Part shown: positions 1 through 13,149 of the stretch, piece by piece
Layout of the letters: each line of letters starts with the position of its first letter
Numbering within the stretch: position 1 is the stretch's first letter
Assembly (NCBI GenBank): GCA_013433145.1
Contig: CM024179.1
Coordinates: 9,769,300 to 9,833,299, forward strand
Origin: Ascaris suum
Taxonomy: Eukaryota > Nematoda > Chromadorea > Rhabditida > Ascarididae
Length of the DNA stretch: 64,000 nucleotides
Reading direction: 5' to 3'
Notes under the pieces: model-generated
Database searches by the model: none
What the model was told of the DNA's origin: nothing
The model's input: only the letters and a program-made list of their open reading frames with translations
Program-made: the position numbers and the translations under genes

Positions 1-447
1 TCTGGCGATGAGAAATGAGATTAATTATCAATTTTATCAAATTTTGATTTCCTTATAATACATTTACATAGTAATGCACTGGCATCGCAGATGAATCTAA
101 AAGTTCTCTTAGCTCCCTCGGCAACAGAAATGCAGGGATTATTGGAATTAAAGAAAGTTGACTCATGCAAACGACTTCGACCACAAAATGATTTTTTTGT
201 CATGATTTGCAGCGCCTCTGTGGATTCAAACATTTCACTGCTCTACTGACGAAAAACCTGTAGCAACTAAAAATCAATATTTGGAAATTAGTTGAAACTT
301 CCAAGTCAACAACCATTTTAATATGACATTTGAGATAACAGAAACCATATTCTGTGAGTTTTTATAATAGAAATAACAAAGTCATTTCTTAAGGAACCCA
401 GAAAATTACCCGGAGAGGTCACTGGTTAATGAACGAATTTCATGATA

Positions 448-450
<3 letters not shown>

Positions 451-522
<72 letters not shown>
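451..522. repeat. (TA)n microsatellite
   Basis: About 70 bp of uninterrupted TA dinucleotides. The flanks AATTTCAT (left, about 437) and ATGAAATTT (right, about 521) are inverted copies, so the whole block can fold into one long hairpin. Confidence 0.97.
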
Positions 523-527
<5 letters not shown>

Positions 528-947
528 TTCTATTATATGAAATGCTGAAAGTAAAAGTGACACCATCAGTCGAAGCAATAATGGTTGAATTCTGATCTCT
601 TTATGTCGTCCATAGTTTATGAGTCAATGAATCGTAAACGGTCATATATGCACGAGAAAGAAAATTTTAACCGTACAGATGGCCCCGCAACATACGCAGA
701 TAACAGTTTTCAATAGTATTGACGCGTCAGAGATAAAAGGTGGTTCAGAGAGTATCAAAAAGTGGAAGTAGTACCTGAAGTACCTCAGTGGCTGAGGAAG
801 TGGGTTACGTTCATTATTGCACTTCTTTTCCACTATAATGATGCAGTGTTCAAATTATGATGTCTGAGAACACATGTGATAGAAATTGAGTGTTTTAATA
901 AATGGAAGTATAAGTAGGAGGTCTTTACTTTGAATGCAGAAGTTGTT

Positions 948-990
948 AGCAAATCGATAGGAATAACTGGTTTCGAATCCCGAGATGATT
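948..990 (+). repeat. B-box-containing dispersed element, copy 1
   Basis: AATAACTGGTTTCGAATCCC is followed by GAGATGAT. A related copy lies at about 16697-16731 (AATAACTGGTTTCGAAACCC, then a diverged AAACGAT). The GGTTTCGAATCC core resembles a pol III B box, so a tRNA-derived SINE is plausible. Confidence 0.35.
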
Positions 991-2034
991 GTTTTAATAG
1001 ACTATTTATTTCTTAACACACAATTCCGTGCAGATGATCAAGACACTCGGAACGCTTTATTGGTTTGATATGATGTCTGTTGCGCAAATGACCTCAGCGA
1101 TGTGTCCTAAGTCCTGACGTATGTTGTTTGTGGAAGCAGTGGCCGTTTGAGAATGTTTAATTATAGGGCCAATAGGGGGTCTCGGATGGGGCAAGACGAT
1201 TAGAAGAGTGATAAGCAGTGAACAAAGATGCCGAAAGAGCAGTGCTCACCGAGGGAGACCTTCGGGAGTCGTCTTATGGTTTCATCTATTGCAGCCCTAA
1301 ATCTTATTGTTTCTGACGTCTCCATGTACTAATCGCATTTAAGCGTAAGGTGCCGAATTGAATGGCAAACGCTACAGTAAAAAGAGGACCTAAGCGGTAA
1401 ACACAAAGCGTTCGCGGCACGCGCATCCAATCAGTTCGCGTTTGTTGAGAGATTTCGTTGAACGATTTTTCTCGCCGCGCATGAAACACTTCTTCTCGCT
1501 CTCTCATTCTTCCTTCCTGTCTCTCCTCACCGTCACCAATATGTGCCGGTTAGCCTATGTGCCTTAACGCGGTAAAACGTACCGCCATATGCAAAGCGTA
1601 TGCATCGTTGCACTTAGCAAACAATACATATACTAGCACATGTTAAAAGGCAAACGCTGAAAAGGATTTGCCGCAATCATCTAAACTTGCAAACTAGATT
1701 ACCGCCCTCTCGAATACGTTATTGTGCTTTGTGAAATTGCAGAAATCCTTTTAAAATTTTCCACCAAGTCGACATAGAAATCTCAAAGAACTGAAAAGTT
1801 AAATGTGTAAAAGTAATCGCAACCCGAATAGTGTTAATGATTGATCTGATTTAAGAAGAATTGCCAGTTGAATCTCTTAGCCTTTCTATAAACCATATTC
1901 ATACAACCTCAATTGATTTAAAGTAATAGTAAGGGAATATCTCGACAGCATTCTAGCCATGAAATGATAATGGGATATGCTGATCGTTCCCATCAAACGC
2001 TTTGCCTTAACTGAATTACATAATGAGACACAAT

Positions 2035-2072
2035 TTTTCTATACGTCGACACACAAGTCGACGTATAAAAAA
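2035..2072. repeat. Near-perfect hairpin
   Basis: ATACGTCGAC (2041-2050) and GTCGACGTAT (2057-2066) are exact reverse complements around the 6-nt loop ACACAA. The flanking T and A runs extend the stem to about 16 bp with one mismatch. No gene is adjacent. Confidence 0.85.
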
Positions 2073-3279
2073 GTTAACCAGTAATTGTTAAACAACAAAA
2101 TTAGAATGTCAAAATAGTAAATTAGTGAGATTCAAGGCGTGAAGCAGTGTTAACGTGGCCGAAAAAAATGTTTAATGCACTTCACAATAAATTGTAAAGC
2201 ATATTTTATGCAGAATTTCCATTTCAATATTTCCGTTCATGTAATTTTAACAAAAAACTGCTCTACGTTACCTATGCCTTTACAGTTGTTTTGGTAGTAT
2301 GTTACATTGTTACATTCTATTCGCTTATCAATACAGTTCTTTGAACTTGAAGCGTAAATTTCAAGCATTTCTTTTTACTTTTAACAGAGAAAAATTGAGT
2401 ACTAAATTGACATAATGACTTTTGTCCGCTTCTTTAGTGAGGGGGATCATTATTTAGTAGCTATAAGAAAGCTCATCAAAACTTTTGAGAGAAACAAAAT
2501 TTCAGCTTCTTTCATGAAAATTCTTTGCGGTATTGTTATAAATAATGGGAATAAATTCGCTAATAAATTTGAACATTTTCATCATCACTGCAGAATAGCG
2601 TTAAAAAGTATCTTTTATGACGTCATTTAATTCATCGATTACAGATAACCTTTCAGCGAAAGTGGCAGAAACTTTTTACATTACTGTCACTTTCCGCTAT
2701 TAGTGCCCTCAGAATTGCTTGTTGATGTATTTTTTAAATTGGTCACTCGTGTTTAGAGGATTTCTTAATCTCATGTTTTAGCATCATGCTTCATCTTGCG
2801 CTTACTCTGGTATACATTCGTTCAACAATATTAGCTTGCATCATATAGTTAATTAACCTTCATAACAAAGCATTCACAACCAGTTATCTTCGCTTCTCCT
2901 TTCCTCTTAAATCCACAGCAGAGGAAAATCCTATATTTAGTAAACGATTTAGGGAAGGTTGGTGGATGGAAGATGAACAATAACGGCTAAGAAATCCATT
3001 TATCTGAATTAATTCTGTCGAATTATGTCGGGAGTTTTCAAATTTTTCGAGTAATAGAAGTCTCAATAATAGGAGAACGTTAATTGCTTTGTATTTTATA
3101 TATGAAATTGCTCTAACGAAATTCCTCCAACTGCCACATATAATGGAAGCGATAGAGATTGTTCATTACCGAAAGCTGGTTTAAAGAGCCGCCTTCTACG
3201 AAATTAACTGCTGCCACAAATTATTATAGAGGAAAGCCGAAATTCCAGTTGTTTAGAAATAACAGCCGTTAACATTCGC

Positions 3280-3321
3280 AAATATCATAGAAATTTGAAC
3301 AAATATCATAGAAATTTGAAC
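3280..3321. repeat. 21-bp tandem duplication
   Basis: The 21-mer AAATATCATAGAAATTTGAAC occurs twice head to tail and identically, so the duplication is recent. Confidence 0.9.
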
Positions 3322-3529
3322 AAGTTTATGCCCGAAAACCTTTTATTTTAATCGCACCTCTTGAGTTTTCGCCAAAAATATAATACTCCGAATTTAGACA
3401 AGGTCCAAGTTGATCCTGCAGTGTGGTTGAGAAAGCTTGGGAAACTGTAAAAACGGATGAATCTAATATTTTATTTTGCACACGCTCGCAAACAAATGAA
3501 GACACTTTTGAGGTTAGTTTGAGTCACCA

Positions 3530-3576
3530 GTGATGGGCGGGGAAAACGTGCTAAGGGGCGGAGTCGACAGGTGGTC
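3530..3576 (+). promoter_or_regulatory. GC-box/E-box cluster upstream of cnd-1
   Basis: Two GC boxes (GGGCGGGG at 3535 and GGGGCGGAG at 3555) and a CAGGTG E-box (3568-3573) fall within 40 bp of otherwise AT-rich DNA, 1.6 kb upstream of the bHLH gene. E-boxes of this class are bound by proneural bHLH dimers. A regulatory role is inferred only. Confidence 0.3.
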
Positions 3577-4200
3577 ACTTATTTCCGTTGCACATGATCA
3601 CTGCCTCAGCAAAAACACGAGCACGCTTCCGGGCGCAATGCGTTTTTCAATCCCTAGGAGGAAACCCCTTTTCTACCGTACTCAGCTTACAGTATTCTCG
3701 TTTTCTTTCTTCGAAATAGTTGTTGTTTCAAGAAAAAAACTTGTCTTCTTTTTGCTGTATTGTTTAGACCAACTTATTTATTCAGCTTGCCGGCAGCAAG
3801 ATTGTGGAGCTGCATTTTTGTCTATACTTTTGAACAACGCTCAAAAACACTATTCAGTCGGTAAGCTATCTCATCGGAAGTTGCATAACATATTGAATTC
3901 TAAGACTTCCGTATGAACTAAATAGGTCCTTATGTTAAACGAAAGAGCATTGCTTCTACAGCAATTTATTTTTTTTTTCAAAAAGTATGCACTCACTATT
4001 AGTGTGTGGAGTCGTAATAAATAGGTGTAGAGAGAAAAATTACCACAAAAATTTTTATACACAATATTGAAGTTGAATTTAATTTGTACTGAAGAAGTAA
4101 AACTTCCTTATTTCTACAATTTTACAAACTACGCATTCTATTAGCAGTTTTTACGTGCTGAAATCATCGCCTGGATTTGTAATAATGAACCTCAGTATTA

Positions 4201-4278
4201 CTGTGAACTCAAATAAGTCAACAGTTCTGTATAGTTAATCACTGTAACTTCAAATAAGTCAATAGTTCCGTATAGTTA
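4201..4278. repeat. Imperfect tandem duplication, period about 42 bp
   Basis: Two adjacent copies share CAAATAAGTCAA, AGTTC and GTATAGTTA with a few substitutions. The DNA is non-coding. Confidence 0.75.
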
Positions 4279-5137
4279 TTGGAGCAATCTGGAATGCCTA
4301 CTTCAAAAACCTAAAGGATCTCAACAGACAACCATTTTATACCTCTAGTGTTTCCAACGAAAACTTTGATGCTGCTTCTTGCGAATCACTGAAAATGGAA
4401 ATTTTAAAGCACATTTTATACTGCTATAAATATCCAATCCACTCCTTACATTTGAATACGACTTCTTTTTTTTAAACTCCAAACACTTAGAAAATGAATT
4501 TGCTGAATTCGAATATGCTAAGACCACCTGCATGTTATATCATCGCCATTATCATTATAGTTATTATCACAGTAACATCGAAACCGTGTGTAGCCAATCT
4601 CCGTTAGAATATTTCTTGCATGCATTCGTATTGTGCTGATTTTTGAACGCATGAAATCGATTTGAAAGCAACCTTAATTGTGACCGCTCTCTCCCCAATA
4701 AGACATCTTTATTTGACGAAAGCGGTGAGCAGAATAATTCACTAATGAACCACTTTCCGTTTTCTCTATCGTCACTAAAAAATTATATGAAGAAAACAAC
4801 TCTTAAATTTCTTAGAAAATTCTATTTTTATTTCGGGAAATCATGAAAAATTTCTCCGAAAAAGTTGTCTCTGTCATTTTTCAAAAGAAACCCTAAAAAA
4901 TACACATTTTAATATCAAGAGGTGGTCTCTGTTGCTGTCTGCATTTATTGTTTTTAACTCTCTTCTCCTACTTGTGATATCCTAACATTAGTGTGACCAA
5001 CACCTAAATATCGCTATGGATAAAAGCCGAAATACCTAATTTAATCAAAATTATGAATAACGGCACATTTAACCTTGAAATCGACTTGGCTTATGGCCTG
5101 AATGGGAGGCTACTGTCACACTGTGATAGAAGATGAA

Positions 5138-5162
5138 AATATTTTCAGCAAGGAGATTGCGA
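5138..5162 (+). other. Probable spliced-leader or 5' UTR acceptor of cnd-1
   Basis: The sequence AATATTTTCAG ends at 5148 and is followed by a 14-nt leader and then ATG. This matches the nematode 3' splice consensus. It may accept a spliced leader or a 5' UTR exon. No matching donor exon was identified upstream. Confidence 0.55.
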
Positions 5163-8100
5163 ATGGCTCCAGCTTCAACAGATCCCACCGTGAAAACTCG
5201 TGTGCGCCGGCAGAAGGCAAACTGTCGTGAGCGGAATCGTATGCATGGCCTCAACCGAGCACTTGATGTTCTCAGACAATGTGTCCCACTGACTACGCAG
5301 CATCAGAAGCTCTCCAAGATCGAGACTCTTCGACTGGCAAGGTACATCTTGCGATATTCCCAGTATCTGCACCCAGAAGCCTTTGAACGTGAAATGGTGT
5401 ATAGCGTACCAATCACAGATCGGAACTTGCTCTGGATGAGTGCATGATGTTCAATTTAGAGCTATATCTCGATGGATCCTCGCAACGAATTGCACTGAAG
5501 CGCGTGCACGTTCAAGCTTCAACGACAGCTTTGGTCTGTTTAACGAACAAAAATCTTAATCGAACTCATAAACCCAGACCAAAACTACTGGCTTCATGCA
5601 ATTAAAAAGAAATTGTCGACTCTCATTTCCCATACTTCTCGAATTCAAGGATTTTTTCAAAATTAAATCTATAATTAATGATCTAAGCTCGTGGTACATT
5701 TATTTCAAACGCTCATTCTTCGACGGTACCGTTAGCTGACCACTGATCATAGACAACCTTCAGCATCATAAATTTGTCGCTGAAAAGATACACTTTTTAA
5801 AGAATCCTCAATATTTCCGGAGCGTTATGTCAAGAAAATATGTTTCCTTAAATGGTGCCATGCCCAAAATCCTCTTTCCTCCAAATGATCACTTTCTTCT
5901 CGCATGATTTGATTCCATGCACAAGAACCCTAAGAGGCAAAGGGATTGCTCAGAAAAGTGCCAGTCGACAAACGCAATCAGCAAGTTGGTCAGAGTGGCT
6001 TCAGACGTTGGTTTGCTTGGGAATTGTTGAACAGCGCTTTGAAATATTCTTTGTGCCTCATTAATATTTAAGAGACAAATATTTAAGAAAACGGTTCTCA
6101 CTGTTAAACCGCTTTGATACTGCATAAAGCTGCAGCGGTGAATTCACCGATCGGCGCACTTGTCGGCCAATACTGTTGCGTTTTTGGAATGGCAGGATTA
6201 CGTACCGCTGTTGAGTGAACAACCGGAAAGTGCGCTCCAAGCAGCGTTTGTAGAAATGAAAGGAACGAAGGATACTTCAAAAGAGAGTATTTAATTGTGC
6301 CGTTCAAGTGACTGTTGAGGCATTGTTGTTACGCTTTTGTTGAATAAGAAAATAATAGCCACACAAGCGGAAGAGAAAAACAAGAAAATTAGTGAGGTAT
6401 CTAGATGGCATTCTCTATATTACGGTGATTTCCCCTTTCGTTAGCGTTGCAGTATCACATTACGGTCACCGCACTCTATCAAAATGTTGTTAATTCAGCG
6501 GCGCCATCATCATATTTCTTTTGTCTCCCTCTCAACTACTCTTTTTTTCTTGCCCTCTCAATTTTTTATCCATCTCTGTCTACAGTAAATAAAACTTTCC
6601 TTTTTTTGATCTAAGATTCCGGTAAATGACTTAGAGAGAAATGATTAACATATATTCTATACTACATCGATAATATGAGAAGATATGAAAAGACAAAATG
6701 CGCAACCAGCACGAGGTCGGACCCCGACCTTTCTCGATTTAGGCGAGGCCACCGATACGACCCACGTTTTTAAAAAATTCCTTTCTATCATTCCCTTTCT
6801 TCTTCTTTCTCCTCCTTCATTTTCTCTTGTCCCTTCTCTCTCCCCAGACTGTCTTCTATGTCTTATGAGATTCTTAAGGATGAAGAGAATGAATTGGTTT
6901 AAAAAAAGAAACGGATGCCACGATGGAAGAAAAAATCGAAAGAAAGAGCCTGCGCTCTCGATTCTGAGTCCCAGAGAATTTTAGTCACAGTTCATAATAT
7001 GAAAACGGCATCGATATTACTATTCAGTAAATATTTCGTCAGATATTCGTCACTTCTCTTAGCTATTTCTAAAAAGAGTAAACCTGCTTCGAATAAGTGT
7101 ATGAATGTAGGTGCAATATATCTGTAAAAAGCCTATTGAATTCAATGAACTCAACAACGGTTGAAGTGCCATGCTTTAGTCCAAAGAGTTAGAGCATTAA
7201 ACTGGAAAAGTGAAGATAGAGGGTTCGAATTTGGCCTATGAACTGGAATTTTCTCTCTGTGACTTATACATATCTATCACCTTCGCATTACTTACTATTT
7301 GCTGCATTCGAAAACCCAATAGGTCATTTCTTTCGAAATAAGTGGCAGTCCGAAAAAAAAACATCGTAAAGAATTCATCAGATCTGAATTATCTCATCTA
7401 CGGTTAGTTAGGCAGATCCTCTGTCTACAGCATAATAATATTTCATTCAGCTTTTTATTCCAGAGAGCACCGTGACAATCAATACTAAAATGTTAATCAC
7501 TTGCGACGATTCAACAGCAACTTTCATTGCCTCCTCCACTTCGAAAAAACCCTCATACTAAAAGAAAGAACAAAACTTTTCATTTTTATCTCCATCTTTA
7601 TCTGCCGTCGGATTGTATACACTAGAATTGAAAATTTCAAGCCGTTTTATTTGGTGATCGAATCGTTTCACCCAGTCAAATAGTAAAGGTATTAAAAGCA
7701 TCCCACTGATAGATTATCTCATTATTAAACCTCCAAAAATGTGAATAACTAATTTACATGTTTACAGTGGTAAGCATAACAAGAGAATAATTAGCGAGAA
7801 GCTGAGGTGAGTTGATAGCTTCTCAAACAGTAATTACACGGACGTGTTAATTGCTTCTTCCATAATTTCGTGTGCTGCGTGGCCATTTGGAGACGATATT
7901 ACATCGTTGAAATTGATCTCTTGACGCTCGTAAAACAATTTCTTAATGCGACATACAGCCCGCATCCGCCATGCTCTCACCGCTTCCTTCACCAGTCCAC
8001 CTTATTCAAATCTATTCAACAATATCAGTCTATACAGTTGAAATGCTAGACGTCAAACTTTTATGCATAGAAGAGTATAAGATTCAGACTCAGAGGAAGG

Positions 8101-9165
8101 AAGAGATTCACATGAGTGGAAAGTTTTTCACTGAGGCGCATTTACTTAGTTTTATGTGGTGCATATTGCAGTTCAACCTGGCCGTTCGAATGAAAAAAAT
8201 AAGAGAGTGGAACTTCCATTTATACCAGTGGAATCGAAAGCCTCACCAACGAATAGTTTCGCTAAGATAAAAGAAGGTTTAGAATGCCACGATTCAGAAG
8301 ATAATCCAATGATGCTTTGCATTTGAAGTTCATTCCTTGCCAATTTCCCCCTTCGCCCCTCTTGCCGTCGTTGAACATATTGCTTGCTCTAGTTTATCGC
8401 TGCTTTTTTTTCCCTATTCTCGCTGTTGCTGTTTAAATATGTAACTTTATGAAGAAATACAAATTAAAGTCTATTTATTATTTAATTTATAAACATTAAT
8501 TTATTAATCAGTGAAAACTGAACATTTAAAATTATTAAAAATTAAACACGGAACATTTATTAAAAAACAAAGAAAAAGGAAAATTGTAAAAACATTTAGA
8601 GTCTTTAGCGTGAACCAATTGTATAACACTTTTAATAAAACCTCCAGTGACTTTAAAACCCCGTACACTCAAAGCGATTCCATTTCATGAAGAGTTCTTA
8701 TGGAAAATAATTTTGTGAGCCATATTATCAACGCGCAAATAATCCACTTTTAATTTCAGAAATTACATAGCAGCATTGAACTATATACTACACAGCGGTT
8801 CACAGCCGAGTGCACTCGAATATGCGCATATGTTAAGCGACGGTATGAGCCAAACGACCACCAATCTCATCGCAAGCCTTCTTCACGTACAACCACGACT
8901 TCTGGTGGTTGCACAACAGCACACACCACCAAAGCACTATGATACCGTTAGTGCGTTCCCACTGATACAATCGTCATCTCCCAATGAGGCCTATTTTTCA
9001 CCTACCTATGCTCCGCCGACCACTTGCAAATCAACAGTACCGTACCCTGCGCCCATGGAACTACCTTCACAGTGTGCCACCTCCTTCCCATCCACCTTCA
9101 CTTTAGCACCTGCACGATCATCGGACTCTTGTTATTCGTCGAATATGTTCCCATATCCAGAATAG
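5163..9165 (+). CDS. cnd-1: Proneural bHLH transcription factor, NeuroD/cnd-1 family
   Basis: Exons 5163-5341 and 8760-9165 join to give 194 residues, close to the length I recall for C. elegans CND-1. Residues 13-66 form the bHLH domain: basic region [14 protein letters not shown] (with the ERxR E-box contacts), helix 1, loop TTQHQK, and helix 2 [17 protein letters not shown]. Exon 2 continues with the family-specific block after the bHLH ([18 protein letters not shown], then a VQPR motif), followed by a Pro/Ser/Tyr-rich tail. Family members are nuclear DNA-binding proteins that dimerise with class I bHLH partners and specify neurons. The 3.4 kb intron (donor GTACAT at 5342, acceptor TTTCAG ending 8759) splits the Arg codon of RNYI, so the unspliced frame reads a false end after LAR. 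The start at 5163 follows a 3' splice site at 5146-5148. An in-frame ATG at 5133 would add 10 residues, but it lies upstream of that site. An additional upstream coding exon cannot be excluded. Confidence 0.93.
7171..7240 (+). other. tRNA-like element (degenerate tRNA or SINE head)
   Basis: The stretch has a D-arm/A-box-like AGTTAGAGCA and, about 35 nt later, GGGTTCGAAT matching the pol III B box and T loop. The spacing is tRNA-like. The acceptor stem does not pair well, so a functional tRNA is unlikely. It lies in the cnd-1 intron. Confidence 0.35.
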
Positions 9166-9249
9166 AATGAGTGTTTTGACTTAGAACTTGATGTGCCAAG
9201 CTTTCGTTATTTATATACTATCATAATACGGGACTTGCATCAACATATA

Positions 9250-9255
9250 AATAAA
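9250..9255 (+). terminator. Polyadenylation signal of cnd-1
   Basis: A canonical AATAAA lies 85 nt after the TAG stop of the bHLH gene and is followed by a T/G-rich stretch. It is the first such signal downstream, so it probably defines a short 3' UTR. Confidence 0.7.
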
Positions 9256-12200
9256 GTTTCTATGCGATCGTGTATTGGCTAAACTGTTTTTCCTATCCCA
9301 ACAAAGCTCTACACAGATGAAATTTAGCAAAACCCGTCTCTACAGGTGCAGTGCATCTATTAATTATAAGATTCAACGGTTAATAAAATTAGAGCGGTTT
9401 TATTTGTTAGTCACTCTTACGAACTCCTATGATGGTATGAATCAGTGAAGCATCGATCATGCTATGTGAACAGATCTCCGATAATCCATAACACTTCGTC
9501 GAGTCAAAAATAGCGAAACTTTGGAGAGGTGCCAGAAAAGCACCTCTAAGGATAAATTTTTGTGTTCTCTGGCATGTTCCTGCGCAAACTTTATCGAAGA
9601 AACCTTATCACTGTACTTTATAATGATATTGGTAAATCTCATTCTAGTAACTTTCTCCGGGTTTTAATCTACACCGGTAATGTAATAATCCGATGGCGTC
9701 ACTAGTTTTTTTGGCAACCATCGAATTTCTTCAGAACTCTTCATCGCTATGTTTTCATTGCCATGGCGACTTACCCGGCAAGGGTATGCTTACTCATGCT
9801 ATTGTCAGTGCATGGTGTACGTCTCCACTCTCTTCCCAAATTCCAACTCCAGCCTGCGCTCTAAAAATATGTCAACTTCTTCGCTACCCTCATCATAACC
9901 TCTACTCCAAACACAACCTTTAAAAAGCTGAAAGTCTTCTCAACGACAAACATACAACGAAGATGACTACAAAAAAATCACCTACTACTTCCACCTCGAA
10001 TAGGACAATTTAAGATAAATTCAGATAAAATCCTCCGTCAATTTTTGGTTCATTTTACCAGATTATTTCCTCGAAAAGGTTCCATAATTTATCCCGCTGA
10101 TTTAATATGCATAAGTTTTGCGCAGTGTCACCAAAACTGTTTGGAAATTGAGCGATGATGAAAGAGAGGTGTATCACGGCCATAGCAGTGGTTCATTTGA
10201 CTAGTTTACGTTGCAGCGCGCATCTTTCTCAGGGAGCACCTATTATGTATGCGAATTTAATTGCTGCGAATGTATACAGTAATCATTTTTGGCCATTAAA
10301 AACGTTCAATTATGAAGAACAATGTCAATAAAGGAGCCGCATTCTCGCATCGCATGAGAAACGCATACACACTCCACACGAGTAAAACGTCATTATGCGA
10401 CACCGGCCGATAAACGCTTGCGTAACGGCGTTCATTCTACAGATGAAATAACCGTATGGAAGGATGTTCGCCAGAACAAGTATCCTCGATGATGCAGTTT
10501 GCTGCCAGGAGAATAGCTTATCTATCAATTACTGACCATTAGTTTCGATCTGTTCGCGCCTAATTACAGTTATTACTAACCAATTACTTATTAGTATTGA
10601 TCCAGCCATCTGTCAATTACAGTTTGCGCCTAATCGTAAACACTCTTCTTGAAGCACGTTTGTTTTATTGACTTCCCTCTGAATTTTCCAACTGCTCAAG
10701 TATATAAAAATATTATAGCCGATGAACTATAAGGCTTGCCACACATGTTGACTACTCCGATCGACTTGCTTAGTGCTGCGAAATTAGGAGATCAAACAGG
10801 ACACCATCAACTATAAGTTCCGAGTCGAGATTCCCTGCAGAACGTACGAAACTCATAAACCTCTTGCCCGCTGAAATATGCTCCAGATGTTACAAATCTC
10901 CTCGCACTAAATCTTTAACTGCTAGTGAATGCGGTATTTCACACTACAGTGGGACGTTTTGTTCTTCACACAGACGTCCATACATCCATACAAATGGGCA
11001 CTGATATTTTTTGCAACTTGCAATCTTATTCCTCGGTCATTCCTTGAATTTTCAGTTGATATCGCGCTAATCTGCCTCGTACAATTTCAGCATATTCATT
11101 TAGTTGAAACGGCTTCAGTTCTTTTGTAGTTATGAAAATTTCATGAAAAATAACGTAGAATCAGTAGAATGCAAAGTACAAAATACCACTGTCCGCGTTC
11201 CTTCGGTGTCTTGTTTTCGCTTAACTGCGAAAATATTTAACTTGTAAAAACGAGCGTCGTGGTTGGAGTGGTTGGATATACGCAAAGAGAAATCTTCTCG
11301 CAACTCTTGAAGAATCATCCTCTTTTTTTTTTTTTGGATAAGGACCACTTTTATACTAAAGAACGAGACTCAAACCACGGTGGAGTCACAACATCACTTC
11401 CAACCTTGCTAATCACTTGCACCTCATGAGTCGAAATCTAAGTAATGGTTGTGAGTGGTGCCTCACTTGCTTAACAAGGTTATAGCCGATGCAGACTAAC
11501 CATCAAGCACACCTGGATATGAAATGCGCACAGCCCAATAAATAAATCACACTCGTCACATAGTGGGTGATTTGCGCTCAGCCACGCGACACCAACAATT
11601 ATCGCCGTTCAACGTTCATTTTATGGCCATATTCAAATTGCAGATTGGCGCGTCAATCCTTTTCAATCGTTTTTTTAAAAACGTTCTCATACGATTTCAA
11701 AAGACCACTGTCGTATTGGTTCGTGGTAAGGCCATCATTTCGTAACCTGAAGTTAACTTCGACCGTAAAATTCGATGAAGGTGACCACGAAAAAAAACAG
11801 CTTGAAACCCAAAACGCATAACGCATTTCGAGTAAGCTGAATATTTTTAAAATAAATACTCAGCCGATAAGCTTTGCGGGAAATCGTTATGCACCTCTGC
11901 CTCTATCTGGGCAAAGAAGTCTATCAAAGTAATTTTGATGGAAAACCCTCATGCTAGGAAAAGAAACATCTATCCTGTTAAAAAAAGACCCGGTGCTCTT
12001 AAACTCTACAAAGTAATGCCTCCAAAATCCTGGGAGAAATAATTCCAAATAATGATTGTAGAACAGTCAAAAAGGAGTGCATATATAACCATGCCTACGG
12101 TATTTCCGCAGATTTGGGAGTGACGGCTTCAAGAAATTAGTGAAAAGCATATAAATGCCAGCATTTGGTACAATCCGCATAAGCGGTCCTATTCGCCCTC

Positions 12201-13149
12201 TCTGCTGTAACCACAAAACGTTTCACAGATTTATTCGATTTTTCACATCAGGGCATCCAAACGAGTTATACACCAGAAAAAAAACACTGCCTTGAGGCAC
12301 AACTTCAAAGAAAGTAAGCAGCTTAATTTATCTGTTCAAAGTGTGTGTTGACCCTAATTATTTCACAAACCAGAAAGCTGAATTACTAAAGAAATTCTGA
12401 AACCTATTTACAAGGCTTTCTAGAACGGGAGCTGCCCCTCTTTAAAAAGTCACCGACTAAGTTGTACAAGACTTGAAATTATGAAAACTGGATCACGAAA
12501 ATGTACGGAATTATAATCACTGCATCATACGAAATATGAACCTTACAAAGGGGTGTTGTTGTAAATTAAGACTTTATGCCTGACACTGTAGAAGCAAGCA
12601 GACTGCAAAATTAACAGGAAAATTTATTATCAGGTAACAACAACGGGAAACAGAGACGTCTTATAAGCATATAAGTTAACAAAGGACCGTCCCTTTCCAA
12701 GCACTTTATCAACAACATTAATGCAAGGCATTTTTTACGCGAAAAACATAAAATGAATGGACCGGAAGTCAGTGTGCGAACTTCCGTCCTCCAACTAACA
12801 CAGCAATCTTGTCTTTGCAATGACTGCATAAAACATATTGGAGTGAAACGTCCATTGGAGCTGCACAACGTAGAAACAAACGAACAGAGTAGCTATATAA
12901 GGAAGACTGTGCGCACATCTTATCGAGCTTCCTACTTTGATTTTTGCTCCCTTCCAAAAAAAAGGGTTCCCCTCGAACAAACGCTCACAACCGTCATTAC
13001 AATCGACGCCTCAACAACAACTCATCTTACTAATTAATCCAACTCCTCATGTTAAGGCTGAACTTCACAAAATTCTTTCACAAAAAACTAAAGTGACAGA
13101 TCCAAAAAGCGATCGATGAGTGTTGACAATCGATGAAACCATAGGCCTT
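9256..13149. other. Gap between the converging cnd-1 and elp2 genes
   Basis: The 3' ends of cnd-1 (+) and elp2 (-) face each other here. No gene is recognised. A minus-strand AATAAA (plus strand 12623-12628) about 520 nt beyond the elp2 stop is a candidate polyadenylation signal. An imperfect inverted repeat around AACCTTG occurs at about 11400-11485. Confidence 0.55.

Larger units (their letters stand above)
1..5130. other. Region upstream of cnd-1 without a recognised gene
   Basis: AT-rich DNA with a (TA)n tract, a CCAAT-type motif near 1427, a hairpin at 2035, two small tandem duplications and a GC-box/E-box cluster. Short reading frames here show no domain, and none could be linked by splice sites into a recognisable protein. 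An upstream cnd-1 exon could be hidden here. Confidence 0.6.
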
